NCBI GenBank assembly: GCA_016710235.1
Contig: JADJLG010000001.1
Coordinates: 1,043,501-1,107,500, forward strand
DNA length: 64,000 nucleotides
Reading direction: 5' to 3'
From: Saprospiraceae bacterium
GTDB lineage: Bacteria; Bacteroidota; Bacteroidia; Chitinophagales; Saprospiraceae
Below are positions 47,049 through 56,237 of this stretch, one piece after another; position 1 is the first letter of the stretch, and every line of letters begins with the position of its first letter. The translations under genes and the position numbers were made by a program. Under the pieces are notes generated by a model. The model was not told the DNA's origin, made no database searches, and saw nothing but the letters and a program-made list of their open reading frames with translations.

Positions 47049-47801
47049 CTAATTTTTTTCTAGAAAACTCTCTAGAATTCTGTTGAATTCTAGGGGTCTC
47101 TCCATCATAGGGGCATGTCCGCATTTATCAATAAAATGTAACTCCGATTTTTGAATCAATTCACTGAACTTTTCTCCAACGAACGGAGGAGTAACATTGT
47201 CATTCTGACCCCAAATAAGAAGAGTAGGTACATTAATTAAATGCAGTTTATGCTCAAGATTATTTCGGATAGCAGACTTTGCAGTAGCTATGATTCTGAT
47301 CGCCTTACCACGGTCATTGGTGATCTCAAAAACCTCATCCACCAGCTCTTTTGTCGCAATCGCCGGATCGTAAAAAGTCAGTTCAGTCTTCTTCTTGATA
47401 AATTCATAGTCTCCCCTTTTTGGAAAAGAATTACCCATCCCACTTTCAAACAACCCTGAACTACCTGTAAGGGTAATACTCCTCACATGCTCCTGATCAG
47501 CTAATGCATACAATAGTGCAATATGCCCTCCCAACGAATTTCCTAAAACATGACATTTGTCAAATTTTTTGAACTTGACGAAATCGACAACATGATCAAC
47601 GTATCCATTCAAACCAACTTGTAGTAACGGCAATTCAAAAATTGGAATGATAGGCACCACTACATTATAATCTTTGCTAAAGTGCTCTATAAGATCTTTG
47701 AAATTACTTAATGCTCCAAACAAACCATGCAATAGCATCAGATTAGGTCCTTTCGCTCCGGACTCAAAATAACTGAATTTATTTTCTGTAATCAGATCCA
47801 T
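47049..47801 (-). CDS. Alpha/beta-hydrolase
   Basis: 250 residues with a full catalytic set: oxyanion MLLHGLFGALSNF, nucleophile LGNSLGGH, acid in IWGQNDNVTPP and His in DKCGHAPMMERP. There is no signal peptide, so it works in the cytoplasm. The family (esterases, C-C hydrolases, haloperoxidase-like) is too broad to name a substrate. It stands between the sigma factor and ctaA, on the same strand but separated by 60-76 bp from each. Confidence 0.92.
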   Translation of the reverse strand: MDLITENKFSYFESGAKGPNLMLLHGLFGALSNFKDLIEHFSKDYNVVVPIIPIFELPLLQVGLNGYVDHVVDFVKFKKFDKCHVLGNSLGGHIALLYALADQEHVRSITLTGSSGLFESGMGNSFPKRGDYEFIKKKTELTFYDPAIATKELVDEVFEITNDRGKAIRIIATAKSAIRNNLEHKLHLINVPTLLIWGQNDNVTPPFVGEKFSELIQKSELHFIDKCGHAPMMERPLEFNRILESFLEKN

Positions 47802-47877
47802 CTACACTATTTATATCAATGAGCAAAGCAAAAATAATCAGAAAAAGCATTTACATACTAATTTTTCAATACAAGCT

Positions 47878-48942
47878 TTACAGAACTGAAATGTTAGCAT
47901 TTTTTATCCTCCACAATCCATAAAATACACACAACCACAAGGCAAGACCCATAAATTGATGTGATATAGCCAAGAACAAAGGCACCTTTCCATGACAATT
48001 GATCACCGTAAGAATGCCTAAAATCAATTGAACTGTCAGAAGTCCCACCAGTAAACTGAAATACCTAAGCAACACTAAACTTGACTTTCGAAAATAAAAG
48101 AACATCCAAATGGCGAAGCCGTAAATAACATAAGCAAGACTTCTGTGAACAAATTGCACCAGCAAAAGAAAACTAGGATTTTTATCATAATCGGACCAGT
48201 CATATAAAACAGAAAAGTTTCCTCTCAATAAAAACCCCGGTACCCAGTCCTTCGCTATTTTTGGCCAGGTTGGTGCAATCAACCCGGCGTGAGTTCCACT
48301 CATAACTCCGGCAACGAATAATTGCAATATCACAAGTACAGCAAATATTCTGAGTGCAACAATTGACCCTCGTCTCCCTGTATCCCATTTCTTTAAATCT
48401 CCACAACTATAATCTAAATATGTGAAAAAGATGAATGTAAGTAATGCGACTGCTGCCAAAAAGTGAAAAGATAATTTATAGGCATTGACCCAAGGTCTTT
48501 CACTAAGCCCACTGGCCACCATTATCCATCCCAATGATGCCACAAAAGCAGCTAAAATTATAACTATAGACAAATGGACTAGTAAGCGCCGGTTTAGCCA
48601 ATTTTTAATCAAAAAATAAACAAGTGGAAACACAAACACCAAACCCATCATCCGAGCCCATAAACGATGAAAATATTCCCAGAAAAAAATAAATTTGAAG
48701 TCAGAAAGGCCCATGTCACTATTGATTTTCTGATACTGAGGCGTCTGCTTGTACAATTCAAAATGATGATTCCAGCTCTCATCTGAAAGAGGAAATAAAA
48801 TCCCTGTGACAATATCCCATCGAGTAATGGACAATCCACTTCCTGTCAATCGCGTTATCGCACCGAGTAATATCTGCACCAGTATCAATACAATACCGCA
48901 AATCAACCAGATTTTAACACTGCTTCTTACTACATTTCCCAT
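47878..48942 (-). CDS. ctaA: Heme A synthase (COX15/CtaA family)
   Basis: Oxidises heme O to heme A for aa3-type cytochrome oxidase, so the organism probably respires oxygen. 354 residues, eight membrane segments in two four-helix halves. Typical motifs: GAITRLTGSGLSITRWD, EYFHRLWARMMG with heme-ligand His, GVMSGTHAGLIAPTWP, QFVHRSLAYVIYG and ISHQFMGLALWLC. The length and the type 2-like arrangement fit COX15 forms. Its start borders the likely oriC. Confidence 0.93.
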   Translation of the reverse strand: MGNVVRSSVKIWLICGIVLILVQILLGAITRLTGSGLSITRWDIVTGILFPLSDESWNHHFELYKQTPQYQKINSDMGLSDFKFIFFWEYFHRLWARMMGLVFVFPLVYFLIKNWLNRRLLVHLSIVIILAAFVASLGWIMVASGLSERPWVNAYKLSFHFLAAVALLTFIFFTYLDYSCGDLKKWDTGRRGSIVALRIFAVLVILQLFVAGVMSGTHAGLIAPTWPKIAKDWVPGFLLRGNFSVLYDWSDYDKNPSFLLLVQFVHRSLAYVIYGFAIWMFFYFRKSSLVLLRYFSLLVGLLTVQLILGILTVINCHGKVPLFLAISHQFMGLALWLCVFYGLWRIKNANISVL

Positions 48943-48949
48943 GGCTAGG

Positions 48950-49330
48950 CAAAAGTCTGAAATTTTCTTACAAATCCATCAACGAACAACATTACATAAA
49001 TAATAATATTTTATAAAAGAAATTTAAATACGATTTGATGTATTATGCTGTGTGAAAATGTGAATCAGCTTACAAACCTAAGTTATACACATCAAAATCA
49101 CATTTTATTCATATTCTAAATATTTATAAATGTAAATATTATAGATTTTATTCACTTCAAGTTAATTAAATATGTGTGAATAATTTTATCAACAGATCAC
49201 TTGTAGAACATGTGAAAAGTAGTGAATAAAAATGTGGAAGAAGCAAATTTGTATTCTATTGGATGACAGATATTCACAATACCCAACTATAATGTTGAAA
49301 ATTGAATGAAAAATCAAATATCAAATGTGA
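48950..49330. other. Probable chromosomal replication origin (oriC)
   Basis: An AT-rich gap between divergent ctaA and dtd with many DnaA boxes (TTATNCACA). Perfect: TTATACACA at 49083-49091 (+) and TTATTCACA at 49175-49183 (-). One mismatch: 49059-49067 (-), 49105-49113 (+), 49148-49156 (+), 49186-49194 (+), 49221-49229 (-), 49270-49278 (+). The stretch 49105-49175 is very AT-rich and could be the unwinding element. Gene strands switch here from mostly minus (left) to all plus (right, to 59.3 kb), and two parS sites lie 4.2 kb away. No dnaA gene is near, as is common in Bacteroidota. Confidence 0.75.
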
Positions 49331-49417
49331 AAAAATAATTTTTTGAACCATTGAAGATGAAAGCTATAAATATTAAAAGAATTAAAAATGTTTATAAGTT
49401 TATCTTTACTCTTCAAA

Positions 49418-49870
49418 ATGCGAGCTGTTATACAGAGAGTAAAATCCGCTACCGTGAGAGTCAATACAAGAGTAATTTCTACCATTGGCCCTGGGCTGTT
49501 GATCTTATTGGGAGTAGAAGGTGCAGATACAGACGAAGATATCAACTGGTTATCTCAAAAAGTTGCACAAATAAGGATTTTTCCGGATCAACACGGCTAT
49601 ATGAACATATCTTCCGGAGAAGCGAAAGCACAGTTAATGGTAATCAGTCAGTTTACTTTGTTGGCTAGTACCAAAAAAGGAAACAGGCCTAGTTTTATAA
49701 AAGCTGCTCCTGCAGTAGCAGCAGAACAGATGTATGAGAAATTTGTGAAAAAGCTGACTGAAATGAGCCAAAGCCTAATTCAAACGGGTAGTTTTGGTGC
49801 TGATATGCAAGTAGAGCTGATCAACGATGGGCCGGTCACTATAATTATTGACAGCAAAAACAAAGAGTGA
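49418..49870 (+). CDS. dtd: D-aminoacyl-tRNA deacylase
   Basis: Frees tRNA from wrongly attached D-amino acids. 150 residues from the ATG at 49418 (MRAVIQRVKSATVRVN), the family's usual start; the in-frame ATG at 49388 adds ten odd residues. Signature motifs: LLILLGVEGADT, VAQIRIFPDQHGYMN, VISQFTLLASTKKGNRPSF (the SQFTL site) and GSFGADMQVELINDGPVTI with the cis-Pro type GPVT motif. First gene of a long plus-strand operon; its stop overlaps the next ATG. Confidence 0.96.
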   Translation: MRAVIQRVKSATVRVNTRVISTIGPGLLILLGVEGADTDEDINWLSQKVAQIRIFPDQHGYMNISSGEAKAQLMVISQFTLLASTKKGNRPSFIKAAPAVAAEQMYEKFVKKLTEMSQSLIQTGSFGADMQVELINDGPVTIIIDSKNKE

Positions 49871-50205
49871 TGAATAGTATGCAACAGGCAGTGGATCTGT
49901 GGATTAAACAATACGGTATCAGATATTTCAATGAAATGACCAACACACTGATTCTAGTAGAAGAAGTTGGCGAGCTGGCAAGACATATTAGCAGAACATA
50001 TGGGGAACAATCCTATAAAAATTTTCCCGATCAAGATAAAAGCCAAGAAATGATCAGAGAAGAGCTGGCAGATATACAGTTTGTATTATGCTGTCTGGCC
50101 AACCAAATGCAAATTGATCTCGATGCAGCAATGCAAGAAAGTTTATCAAAAAAAACTAAAAGAGATAAAGACAGACACAGTAAGAATCCAAAACTTCTAG
50201 CATGA
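49870..50205 (+). CDS. MazG-like nucleotide pyrophosphohydrolase
   Basis: About 111 residues; the ATG at 49870 overlaps the dtd stop (TGATGA), and a GTG three bases earlier is less likely. MazG fold with the metal-binding EE..E / E..D set: LVEEVGELARHIS and REELADIQFVLCCLANQMQIDLDAA. Such enzymes hydrolyse non-standard or excess NTPs to NMP and pyrophosphate. The dtd-mazG-like pairing is common in Bacteroidota. It overlaps the permease start by 4 bp. Confidence 0.93.
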   Translation: MNSMQQAVDLWIKQYGIRYFNEMTNTLILVEEVGELARHISRTYGEQSYKNFPDQDKSQEMIREELADIQFVLCCLANQMQIDLDAAMQESLSKKTKRDKDRHSKNPKLLA

Positions 50206-51170
50206 AATCGTTAGACTTGAAACAAATATTATTTGTGTTGACGAGTCTGTTTCTTGTATTTTGCTTATTTGCCTGTGTTGTACCTTATTTTTTCAGTGTA
50301 GATAAAATGCAGTACGCCAATTCACAGGACTTGACAAAATCCCTGAGGAACCCCATGTTTACAAGCTGTGGACAAGGGAATTTATTGTCAAAAGCGGAAA
50401 TCAGTAATTTTAAAGAATTTGTAATTGGTGTAGCACCTTCATCCAACTCAGGGCGGAAGACTTCTGTCCAGGACCAAAAGGTAAAGTGTACAACACATTA
50501 TTTTGGAACCGACAAATTGGGAAGGGACATTTACAGTAGAATCATCGTCGGCATCAGATATACGATGGTAGTGAGCTCGACGGCAGTTCTTTTTTCGTTA
50601 TTTTTAGGAATAACGATCGGTGCGATGGCAGGTTATTATGGTGGAAAGACAGACCGATTCCTAAGTATGCTGATCGGTCTATTCTGGAGTTTACCTTCTA
50701 TACTGTTGGCTTTTGCGATCAGTTTTGCTTTTGGAAGAACACTACCTGCCTTGTTCATTGCGATCGGACTAACGATGTGGGGTGATGTAGCAAGAGTAGT
50801 CAGAGGCCAGGTAAAGTATTATAAGGAGATGTATTTTGTGCAAGCAGGCATATCGATGGGATTTTCAGACAGTAGAATTCTGTTCAGACACATATTGCCG
50901 AACATTATGGGACCAATTTATGTATTGGCAGCTTCCAATTTTGCTTTGGCTGTATTGCTTGAGTCGGGTTTATCTTTTATTGGGCTTGGATTACAGCCTC
51001 CGATTCCAACTTTGGGAAACATTCTTCAGGAGCATTATGTATATGCAGTATCATCGAATCCATTGCTTGCCATTATTCCGGCATTTATTGTAGTTTTGCT
51101 CATTCTGTCTTTTCAATTGCAAACCAATTATTGGAGAGACAAGACCGATTTGAAAGCAACCACAACATGA
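50202..51170 (+). CDS. ABC transporter permease (DppC/OppC type)
   Basis: 322 residues. One N-terminal membrane helix and a soluble stretch of about 100 residues, then five helices of the BPD_transp_1 domain with the EAA loop (EMYFVQAGISMGFSDSRILFRHILPN) and ESGLSFIGLGLQPPIPTLGNIL, typical of peptide/nickel permease subunit C (YFGTDKLGRDIYSRIIVGIRYTM). No partner permease, ATPase or binding protein is in the window, so it must work with subunits encoded elsewhere. Starts within the mazG-like gene (ATGA-type overlap). Confidence 0.9.
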   Translation: MKSLDLKQILFVLTSLFLVFCLFACVVPYFFSVDKMQYANSQDLTKSLRNPMFTSCGQGNLLSKAEISNFKEFVIGVAPSSNSGRKTSVQDQKVKCTTHYFGTDKLGRDIYSRIIVGIRYTMVVSSTAVLFSLFLGITIGAMAGYYGGKTDRFLSMLIGLFWSLPSILLAFAISFAFGRTLPALFIAIGLTMWGDVARVVRGQVKYYKEMYFVQAGISMGFSDSRILFRHILPNIMGPIYVLAASNFALAVLLESGLSFIGLGLQPPIPTLGNILQEHYVYAVSSNPLLAIIPAFIVVLLILSFQLQTNYWRDKTDLKATTT

Positions 51171-52414
51171 GTCGCGAAAACAATATATTGACAAAGATGG
51201 AAAATGAGTTGAGTCTAAAACAACTCCAGATCACATCTTTGCTGAATATTACTCAAGCGATCAATGAAAATCTTCCACAAGAAGATTTATTTACCATGTA
51301 CAAGAATTTTTTAACCTGGGAACTCAGTATTGAAAAAATTGCATTGTATATACAAGAAGAAACCAAGTGGCACGCGGTTTTAACAAATCATGTGGATCCG
51401 GAATTGAGATTGGAAGAGTTGCCGGACAAATTTATCAAATACAAACGTCTGCATACTATTAAAAAAACGGACGACAAACAATTACAAGAATTTGAATTTA
51501 TCATTCCGGTATATCACAAGCGAGATCCAATTGCGTATTCTCTCATCAGTGGAGTAAAAAATGGTGAGGATATTTTCAACAACATTCAGATTATAACGTC
51601 TATCACCAATATCATAGCCGTTGCTATAGAAAACAAGAGACTGGTTCGCAAACAAATTATTCAGGAGAAAGAGCTGGAACTGGCTAATGAAGTGACAAAG
51701 ATGTTGATACCTGAGGAGATGCCGACAGGTTCACAGTTTGAATTGGCCAATATTTATCAACCGCATTTTAAAGTAGGAGGAGATTATATCGATTATATCC
51801 GTTTTGATGAAGATCGGATTTGTTTTTGTATCGCTGACGTTTCAGGTAAAGGAATAGCAGCTGCGATGATTATGGCCAATTTTCAAGCATTGGTACAAAA
51901 TCTTGCCCAACAATATAAGGATCTGGAAACGCTTGTCATCGCTCTGAATGAGACCGTGTTGAAAATCACAAAAGGGGAAAAGTATATCACTTTCTTTATT
52001 GCGTTGGCAGATATTAAGAATAAAACTCTACAATATGTGAATGCGGGACATATTCCACCGATATATTATCACAAAGGAAATTTTCAATCACTAGGTGCAA
52101 GTTGTACGATCATAGGTCATTTTGACAGACTTCCGGAGTTGAGAGAAGGTTGTATTCCTTTGGAAGAAAGCTCATTATTGGTCGCATTTACTGATGGACT
52201 GACCGATGTAAAGAATGAATTTGGCGAAAAATTCAATGTTTCATACATCAAATCCAGTATTTTAGAACAACCAAATATCACCGCGAAAGATCTCAATGCA
52301 AAAATCATGGATCAAATACAAAACTTTAAAGGATCTGAGGAACTTCCGGATGATATTGCGATTATTACATTTAAATATTGTCCCACACAAAAAATTAAGA
52401 AATTATCAAAATGA
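51167..52414 (+). CDS. SpoIIE/PP2C-type protein phosphatase with GAF-like sensor
   Basis: About 415 residues from the ATG at 51167, which overlaps the permease stop as ATGA. A coiled N-terminus and a GAF-like segment (SLLNITQAINENLPQEDLFTMYKNFL; SITNIIAVAIENKRLV) lead to a PP2C SpoIIE domain: QPHFKVGGDYIDYI, CIADVSGKGIAAAMIMANFQALVQ, YVNAGHIPPIYY and LVAFTDGLTDVKNEFGEKF, with the metal-binding Asp residues present. Such proteins dephosphorylate anti-anti-sigma or related regulators; no such partner is seen nearby. Tight coupling to a permease and TM2 gene is unusual. Confidence 0.93.
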   Translation: MSRENNILTKMENELSLKQLQITSLLNITQAINENLPQEDLFTMYKNFLTWELSIEKIALYIQEETKWHAVLTNHVDPELRLEELPDKFIKYKRLHTIKKTDDKQLQEFEFIIPVYHKRDPIAYSLISGVKNGEDIFNNIQIITSITNIIAVAIENKRLVRKQIIQEKELELANEVTKMLIPEEMPTGSQFELANIYQPHFKVGGDYIDYIRFDEDRICFCIADVSGKGIAAAMIMANFQALVQNLAQQYKDLETLVIALNETVLKITKGEKYITFFIALADIKNKTLQYVNAGHIPPIYYHKGNFQSLGASCTIIGHFDRLPELREGCIPLEESSLLVAFTDGLTDVKNEFGEKFNVSYIKSSILEQPNITAKDLNAKIMDQIQNFKGSEELPDDIAIITFKYCPTQKIKKLSK

Positions 52415-53208
52415 AAAAAAAATGGGTTGCCATTTTTCTGGCTATAATCGGAGGTAGTTTTGGAATGCACCGATTTTATCTTAGACAAACCGAAATCGGT
52501 ATACTCTATATTTTGTTGCTTATATTAAGAAATATATTTAGCATTTTTGGTATGCCTATTTCTACTTTGCTTTCGTGGTACGATGCGTACAAATTTATGA
52601 TCATGGACCCGAACGAATTTGATCGGAAATACAATTCTTATTATTTCAGAGACAGGTATGGCAATCGTAGGGAAATGCCTAAGGTACAAAACCAAAGAAG
52701 AGGCCGATATATATTATTAGACGAAAATCAAGAGACAACAAAAAGAAACCAAAGCTCATACTTTGATCTTCGCAAGCAAAGGAAGGAAAGTCAGAATTAT
52801 AAAAATTCTGGGATCAGAAAATTTAAAGATTACGATATCAAAGGTGCAATTCAGGATTTTAAAAGAGCCATTGATTTGGATCCAAATGATAAAGCACTCC
52901 ACTTTAATATAGCATGTGCTTATTCAATGAATGAAGAAGCGACAAATGCAATCACCCATCTCAACAAAGCAAGATTGTTGGGTTTTAATGATTGGGAAAA
53001 TGTAATGAATCATGAAGCTCTGGCATATATAAGGGTCCTACCGGAATTTGAGGCTTTCCGAAATAACCAGTATATTCTAACTGATTCTATTCTTGAAAGA
53101 TTAAATAAAAGAGACAGAGATTTATTGGAGGAACTGCAGAATGCGCGTAAAGTAAAAACTGAATTATTGTTGGACACAAAACAAAACTGGAAGAATGAGC
53201 TATCATGA
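52411..53208 (+). CDS. TM2-domain protein with TPR-like C-terminus
   Basis: 265 residues. The N-terminal 65 are a TM2 domain: KKKWVAIFLAIIGGSFGMHRFYL, then a second helix and SWYDAYKFMIMDPNEFDRKYN. A charged linker is followed by one to two TPR units (GIRKFKDYDIKGAIQDFKRAIDLDPNDKALHFNIACAYSMNEEATNAITHLNKA). The pattern suggests a membrane-anchored scaffold facing the cytoplasm. No enzyme activity seen. It overlaps the neighbours at both ends (4 bp and 14 bp). Confidence 0.85.
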   Translation: MKKKWVAIFLAIIGGSFGMHRFYLRQTEIGILYILLLILRNIFSIFGMPISTLLSWYDAYKFMIMDPNEFDRKYNSYYFRDRYGNRREMPKVQNQRRGRYILLDENQETTKRNQSSYFDLRKQRKESQNYKNSGIRKFKDYDIKGAIQDFKRAIDLDPNDKALHFNIACAYSMNEEATNAITHLNKARLLGFNDWENVMNHEALAYIRVLPEFEAFRNNQYILTDSILERLNKRDRDLLEELQNARKVKTELLLDTKQNWKNELS

Positions 53209-53869
53209 CCTCAATTCAGGACTAATAGTAAATTCACAGCGCAATATGCTCAATGAAGAGAATACTGTGACGGATGCTTTAAAATGGATGGAGGCTGAAG
53301 AGGTAGAACATCTTATCGTGATCTCGGGACAATATTTCAATAAATTAATTTCTATAGAAGATTTAGAAAATCAAAAGAAATTCGAAACCTTAAAACATAT
53401 CAATCCTTCCTGTGCTCAAGTAGTAGTCAAAAATACAGATAGCATATTAAAATTGTGGACTAATTTTATACAGAATAAAATCAGTATTATAGCTATATCT
53501 GATGAAGACAATCACATAGTAGGAAGTGTCAGCATTAAAGAAATTATCCAGTTTTTCAATCATGGTTTTGAAACGGAGCAGAGAGGTTCATTAATTGTAA
53601 TTCGGATGAGAAAATTGGATTATTTGCTCAGTAAGATTGCCACAATTGTTGAAGAACACAGATGTATTATTTTGAACAGCTTTATAACGAACGTTGATGA
53701 TCATGACGAAATGCTACTCACAATCAAACTTAACTGTTCAGAACCAGACACAATCATCCAAACACTAGAGAGACATGAGTATGACCAAATAGAAGTTTTC
53801 ACACCGAAACAATACGTAAGTGAGTATCAGGAACGATATGACGAATTAATGAGGTATTTGGATGTATGA
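53195..53869 (+). CDS. CBS-domain protein
   Basis: 224 residues. Two CBS-like halves: TVTDALKWMEAEEVEHLIVISGQYFNKLISIEDLE and KNTDSILKLWTNFIQNKISIIAISDEDNHIVGSVSIKEIIQFF. The C-terminal 80 residues resemble an ACT-like fold (LLSKIATIVEEHRCIILNSFI). This matches the CBS protein that sits near NAD kinase in many Bacteroidota, so a nucleotide-sensing role is likely, but unproved. It overlaps the TM2/TPR gene by 14 bp and the barrel gene by 8 bp. Confidence 0.88.
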   Translation: MSYHDLNSGLIVNSQRNMLNEENTVTDALKWMEAEEVEHLIVISGQYFNKLISIEDLENQKKFETLKHINPSCAQVVVKNTDSILKLWTNFIQNKISIIAISDEDNHIVGSVSIKEIIQFFNHGFETEQRGSLIVIRMRKLDYLLSKIATIVEEHRCIILNSFITNVDDHDEMLLTIKLNCSEPDTIIQTLERHEYDQIEVFTPKQYVSEYQERYDELMRYLDV

Positions 53870-55346
53870 CAAAGAGTGCACTACATTTCTGAATAAAAAG
53901 AATGGGTGGTTTATAAAGTTTATTCGTTTCTTCATCAAGAAGGCTTTCCAAATCCTAGTAGGAATTGCATTATTGTTTTCAGAGACCAGGCTTGGTGCTC
54001 AATGTGACAGCATAATAGTTTCCAATATTCATATTGAAGGAAATGAAAAAACCAAATTATGGGTCATCAAAAACGAAATGAGAACCCATGTCAATGAGGT
54101 TTTGAATATCAATGCACTTTATCAAAAACTGGATCAAATTCAAATTGACCTTACCAGAACGGGATTGTTTGCGGATGTTAAAGTATCTACAATTCAGGAT
54201 TCTTCACAAAGTTTGCATTGTGAATTCGAGATTGTTGTATCATTAAAGGAAAGCTGGTTATTTTTTCCATCTATAATATTTGACATCGCGGACCGAAATT
54301 ATAATGTCTGGTGGACAGAGCAAAATCACTCATTAGATAGAGTAAATTATGGACTACAGCTGATTCACTATAATGTGTCTGGCAGAAAGGATAAACTTAG
54401 ATTAAAGATGCAGACCGGATATACAAACAAATACGAATTTTATTATTACTACCCTTATTTTAGTTATAGAAGAAATATTGGTGCATATGCGGGAATGTTA
54501 TATGCTCACAGCAAAGAAGTAGATTACAAATCCGAAAATAATAAATTAGTATTTTACAGGAATGAAGAAAAAATCCAATTGACCAGAAGAGAATTTTATA
54601 TAGGTTTGGCACACAGACCCAGCAGTATAATTTTTCACCAATATCGTTTGGAATACCAGTACAACAATATTAGCGATTCTATTGCATACCGCAATCGAAA
54701 TTTTTATGGTGACGGAAACCGGATCCAGAGGCATTTTCTCTTAAGTTATGGATTTTATTTCAATAAACTGAATCATGATCTATTGCCGGAAAAAGGATAT
54801 CGCTTAGCATTCGAGTTTTTTTTGAGAAGATCTTTTTTAAGTGATGATGTTCGATCTTTTATAACCCGACAAGAGTGGGTTTATGCAAAAAAATTATTTC
54901 CTCGATATATTTACTCTTCGGTTATCACTTCTTCGCAGCAAATCCTCAATAATAAACAACCATATTCTCTGAACAAATTATTGGGGTATTATAACAATAT
55001 AGTTTACGGATATGAATATTATGTCATTGATGGAACGCATATGCTGCGAGTCGAGCAAAACCTTCGATACAAATTATTTTCATATCATAAGAGTTTTTTT
55101 AAGATACTTAAAAACGAACCGAGGATCAAGTTTAAACTGGATGCCTCAGCATTGGTAAATGTTTCAACGGCATATGTAAAAGATAAATATGAGGATCCAA
55201 GCAATGAATTAGCAAATCGCTTTTTGTATAGCGCCACATTAGGAGGAGAATTAGGAATAAATAATGTACAGAAACTTCAACTGCATCTTTCTGTCAACCA
55301 TAGAAGAGAAGTCGGTATCTTTGTTCACAGCAAATCCACGTTCTAA
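53862..55346 (+). CDS. POTRA/BamA-like outer-membrane protein
   Basis: 494 residues. A hydrophobic signal (FQILVGIALLFSETRLGAQ) lies after a 30-residue basic head. One POTRA domain follows (IIVSNIHIEGNEKTKLWVIKNEM, YQKLDQIQIDLTRTGLFADVKV), then about 370 residues of amphipathic strands with BamA-like blocks (LKMQTGYTNKYEFYYYYPYFSY, LLPEKGYRLAFEF, LGGELGINNVQKLQLHLSV). It is shorter than BamA, with a single POTRA, closer to the TamA/FhaC-like class. Located between the CBS gene and nadK. Confidence 0.85.
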   Translation: MYDKECTTFLNKKNGWFIKFIRFFIKKAFQILVGIALLFSETRLGAQCDSIIVSNIHIEGNEKTKLWVIKNEMRTHVNEVLNINALYQKLDQIQIDLTRTGLFADVKVSTIQDSSQSLHCEFEIVVSLKESWLFFPSIIFDIADRNYNVWWTEQNHSLDRVNYGLQLIHYNVSGRKDKLRLKMQTGYTNKYEFYYYYPYFSYRRNIGAYAGMLYAHSKEVDYKSENNKLVFYRNEEKIQLTRREFYIGLAHRPSSIIFHQYRLEYQYNNISDSIAYRNRNFYGDGNRIQRHFLLSYGFYFNKLNHDLLPEKGYRLAFEFFLRRSFLSDDVRSFITRQEWVYAKKLFPRYIYSSVITSSQQILNNKQPYSLNKLLGYYNNIVYGYEYYVIDGTHMLRVEQNLRYKLFSYHKSFFKILKNEPRIKFKLDASALVNVSTAYVKDKYEDPSNELANRFLYSATLGGELGINNVQKLQLHLSVNHRREVGIFVHSKSTF

Positions 55347-56227
55347 TGAAGATCTGCATCTTTGGGCAAAAACTGAATCCGGAAGACCAAATTCATATCA
55401 AAAGCTTCCTGACTCAAATGAGAGATCACCGGATCGAGTATTATATCTACGAAACCTTTTATTCCTTACTCGGTAACGACATCAGAAAACAAATCGACGA
55501 TCGACTGTGGAGCTCCTATGAGGATTTGGAGAATATTAAACCTCAGTTTGTGATTAGTTTTGGCGGTGATGGTACGATATTGTCCACAACAGGACTGATT
55601 CGTGACCTGGGAATACCGGTACTGGGGATCAATATGGGACGTCTGGGTTTTTTGGCAGGCATAGACAAGAAACTCATCAATGATGCAGTTTATCAATTGG
55701 TGAATGGAATGTTTTCCATAGAAGATAGATCCATGCTTAAATTGGATAGCAACCCTGCATTGTTTGGCGAAGCTCCGCTGGCCTTAAATGACTTTACGGT
55801 TCTCAAGAGAGATAATTCCTCTATGATTACAATACGTACTTTTGTAAACGGCGAGTTTCTAAATTCATATTGGGCTGACGGACTGATTGTTTCTACACCA
55901 ACCGGATCTACAGGGTATTCATTATCCTGCGGTGGCCCCATAGTCTTTCCGGATTCTAATAATTTCATCATAACTCCGGTGGCGCCACATAATCTGAATG
56001 TAAGACCAGTCGTTTTGCCGGATCATTACGTTCTTTCTTTTGAGATTGAAGGCAGGGCAGATAGTTTCCTGTGTACGATGGACTCGAGGTTTGAAGTAAT
56101 TACCTCAGACTATCAACTTGCAGTGAGAAAGTGTGATTATTCCTTTAAACTGGTACATCTTTTGCCATCGAGTTTTTTGAAGACTATCCATGAAAAACTA
56201 AACTGGGGATTGGACCAGAGAAACTAA
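55346..56227 (+). CDS. nadK: NAD kinase
   Basis: Phosphorylates NAD to NADP. 293 residues, normal length. All key motifs are present: FGGDGTILSTTGLIRD (GGDGT), VLGINMGRLGFLAGI, LALNDFTVLKRD (NDF), ADGLIVSTPTGSTGYSLSCGGPIVFPD. The ATG overlaps the stop of the barrel gene by one base. Together with nadD (8526) it gives the window two steps of NAD(P) synthesis. Confidence 0.97.
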   Translation: MKICIFGQKLNPEDQIHIKSFLTQMRDHRIEYYIYETFYSLLGNDIRKQIDDRLWSSYEDLENIKPQFVISFGGDGTILSTTGLIRDLGIPVLGINMGRLGFLAGIDKKLINDAVYQLVNGMFSIEDRSMLKLDSNPALFGEAPLALNDFTVLKRDNSSMITIRTFVNGEFLNSYWADGLIVSTPTGSTGYSLSCGGPIVFPDSNNFIITPVAPHNLNVRPVVLPDHYVLSFEIEGRADSFLCTMDSRFEVITSDYQLAVRKCDYSFKLVHLLPSSFLKTIHEKLNWGLDQRN

Positions 56228-56237
56228 AAAGCGTGAG

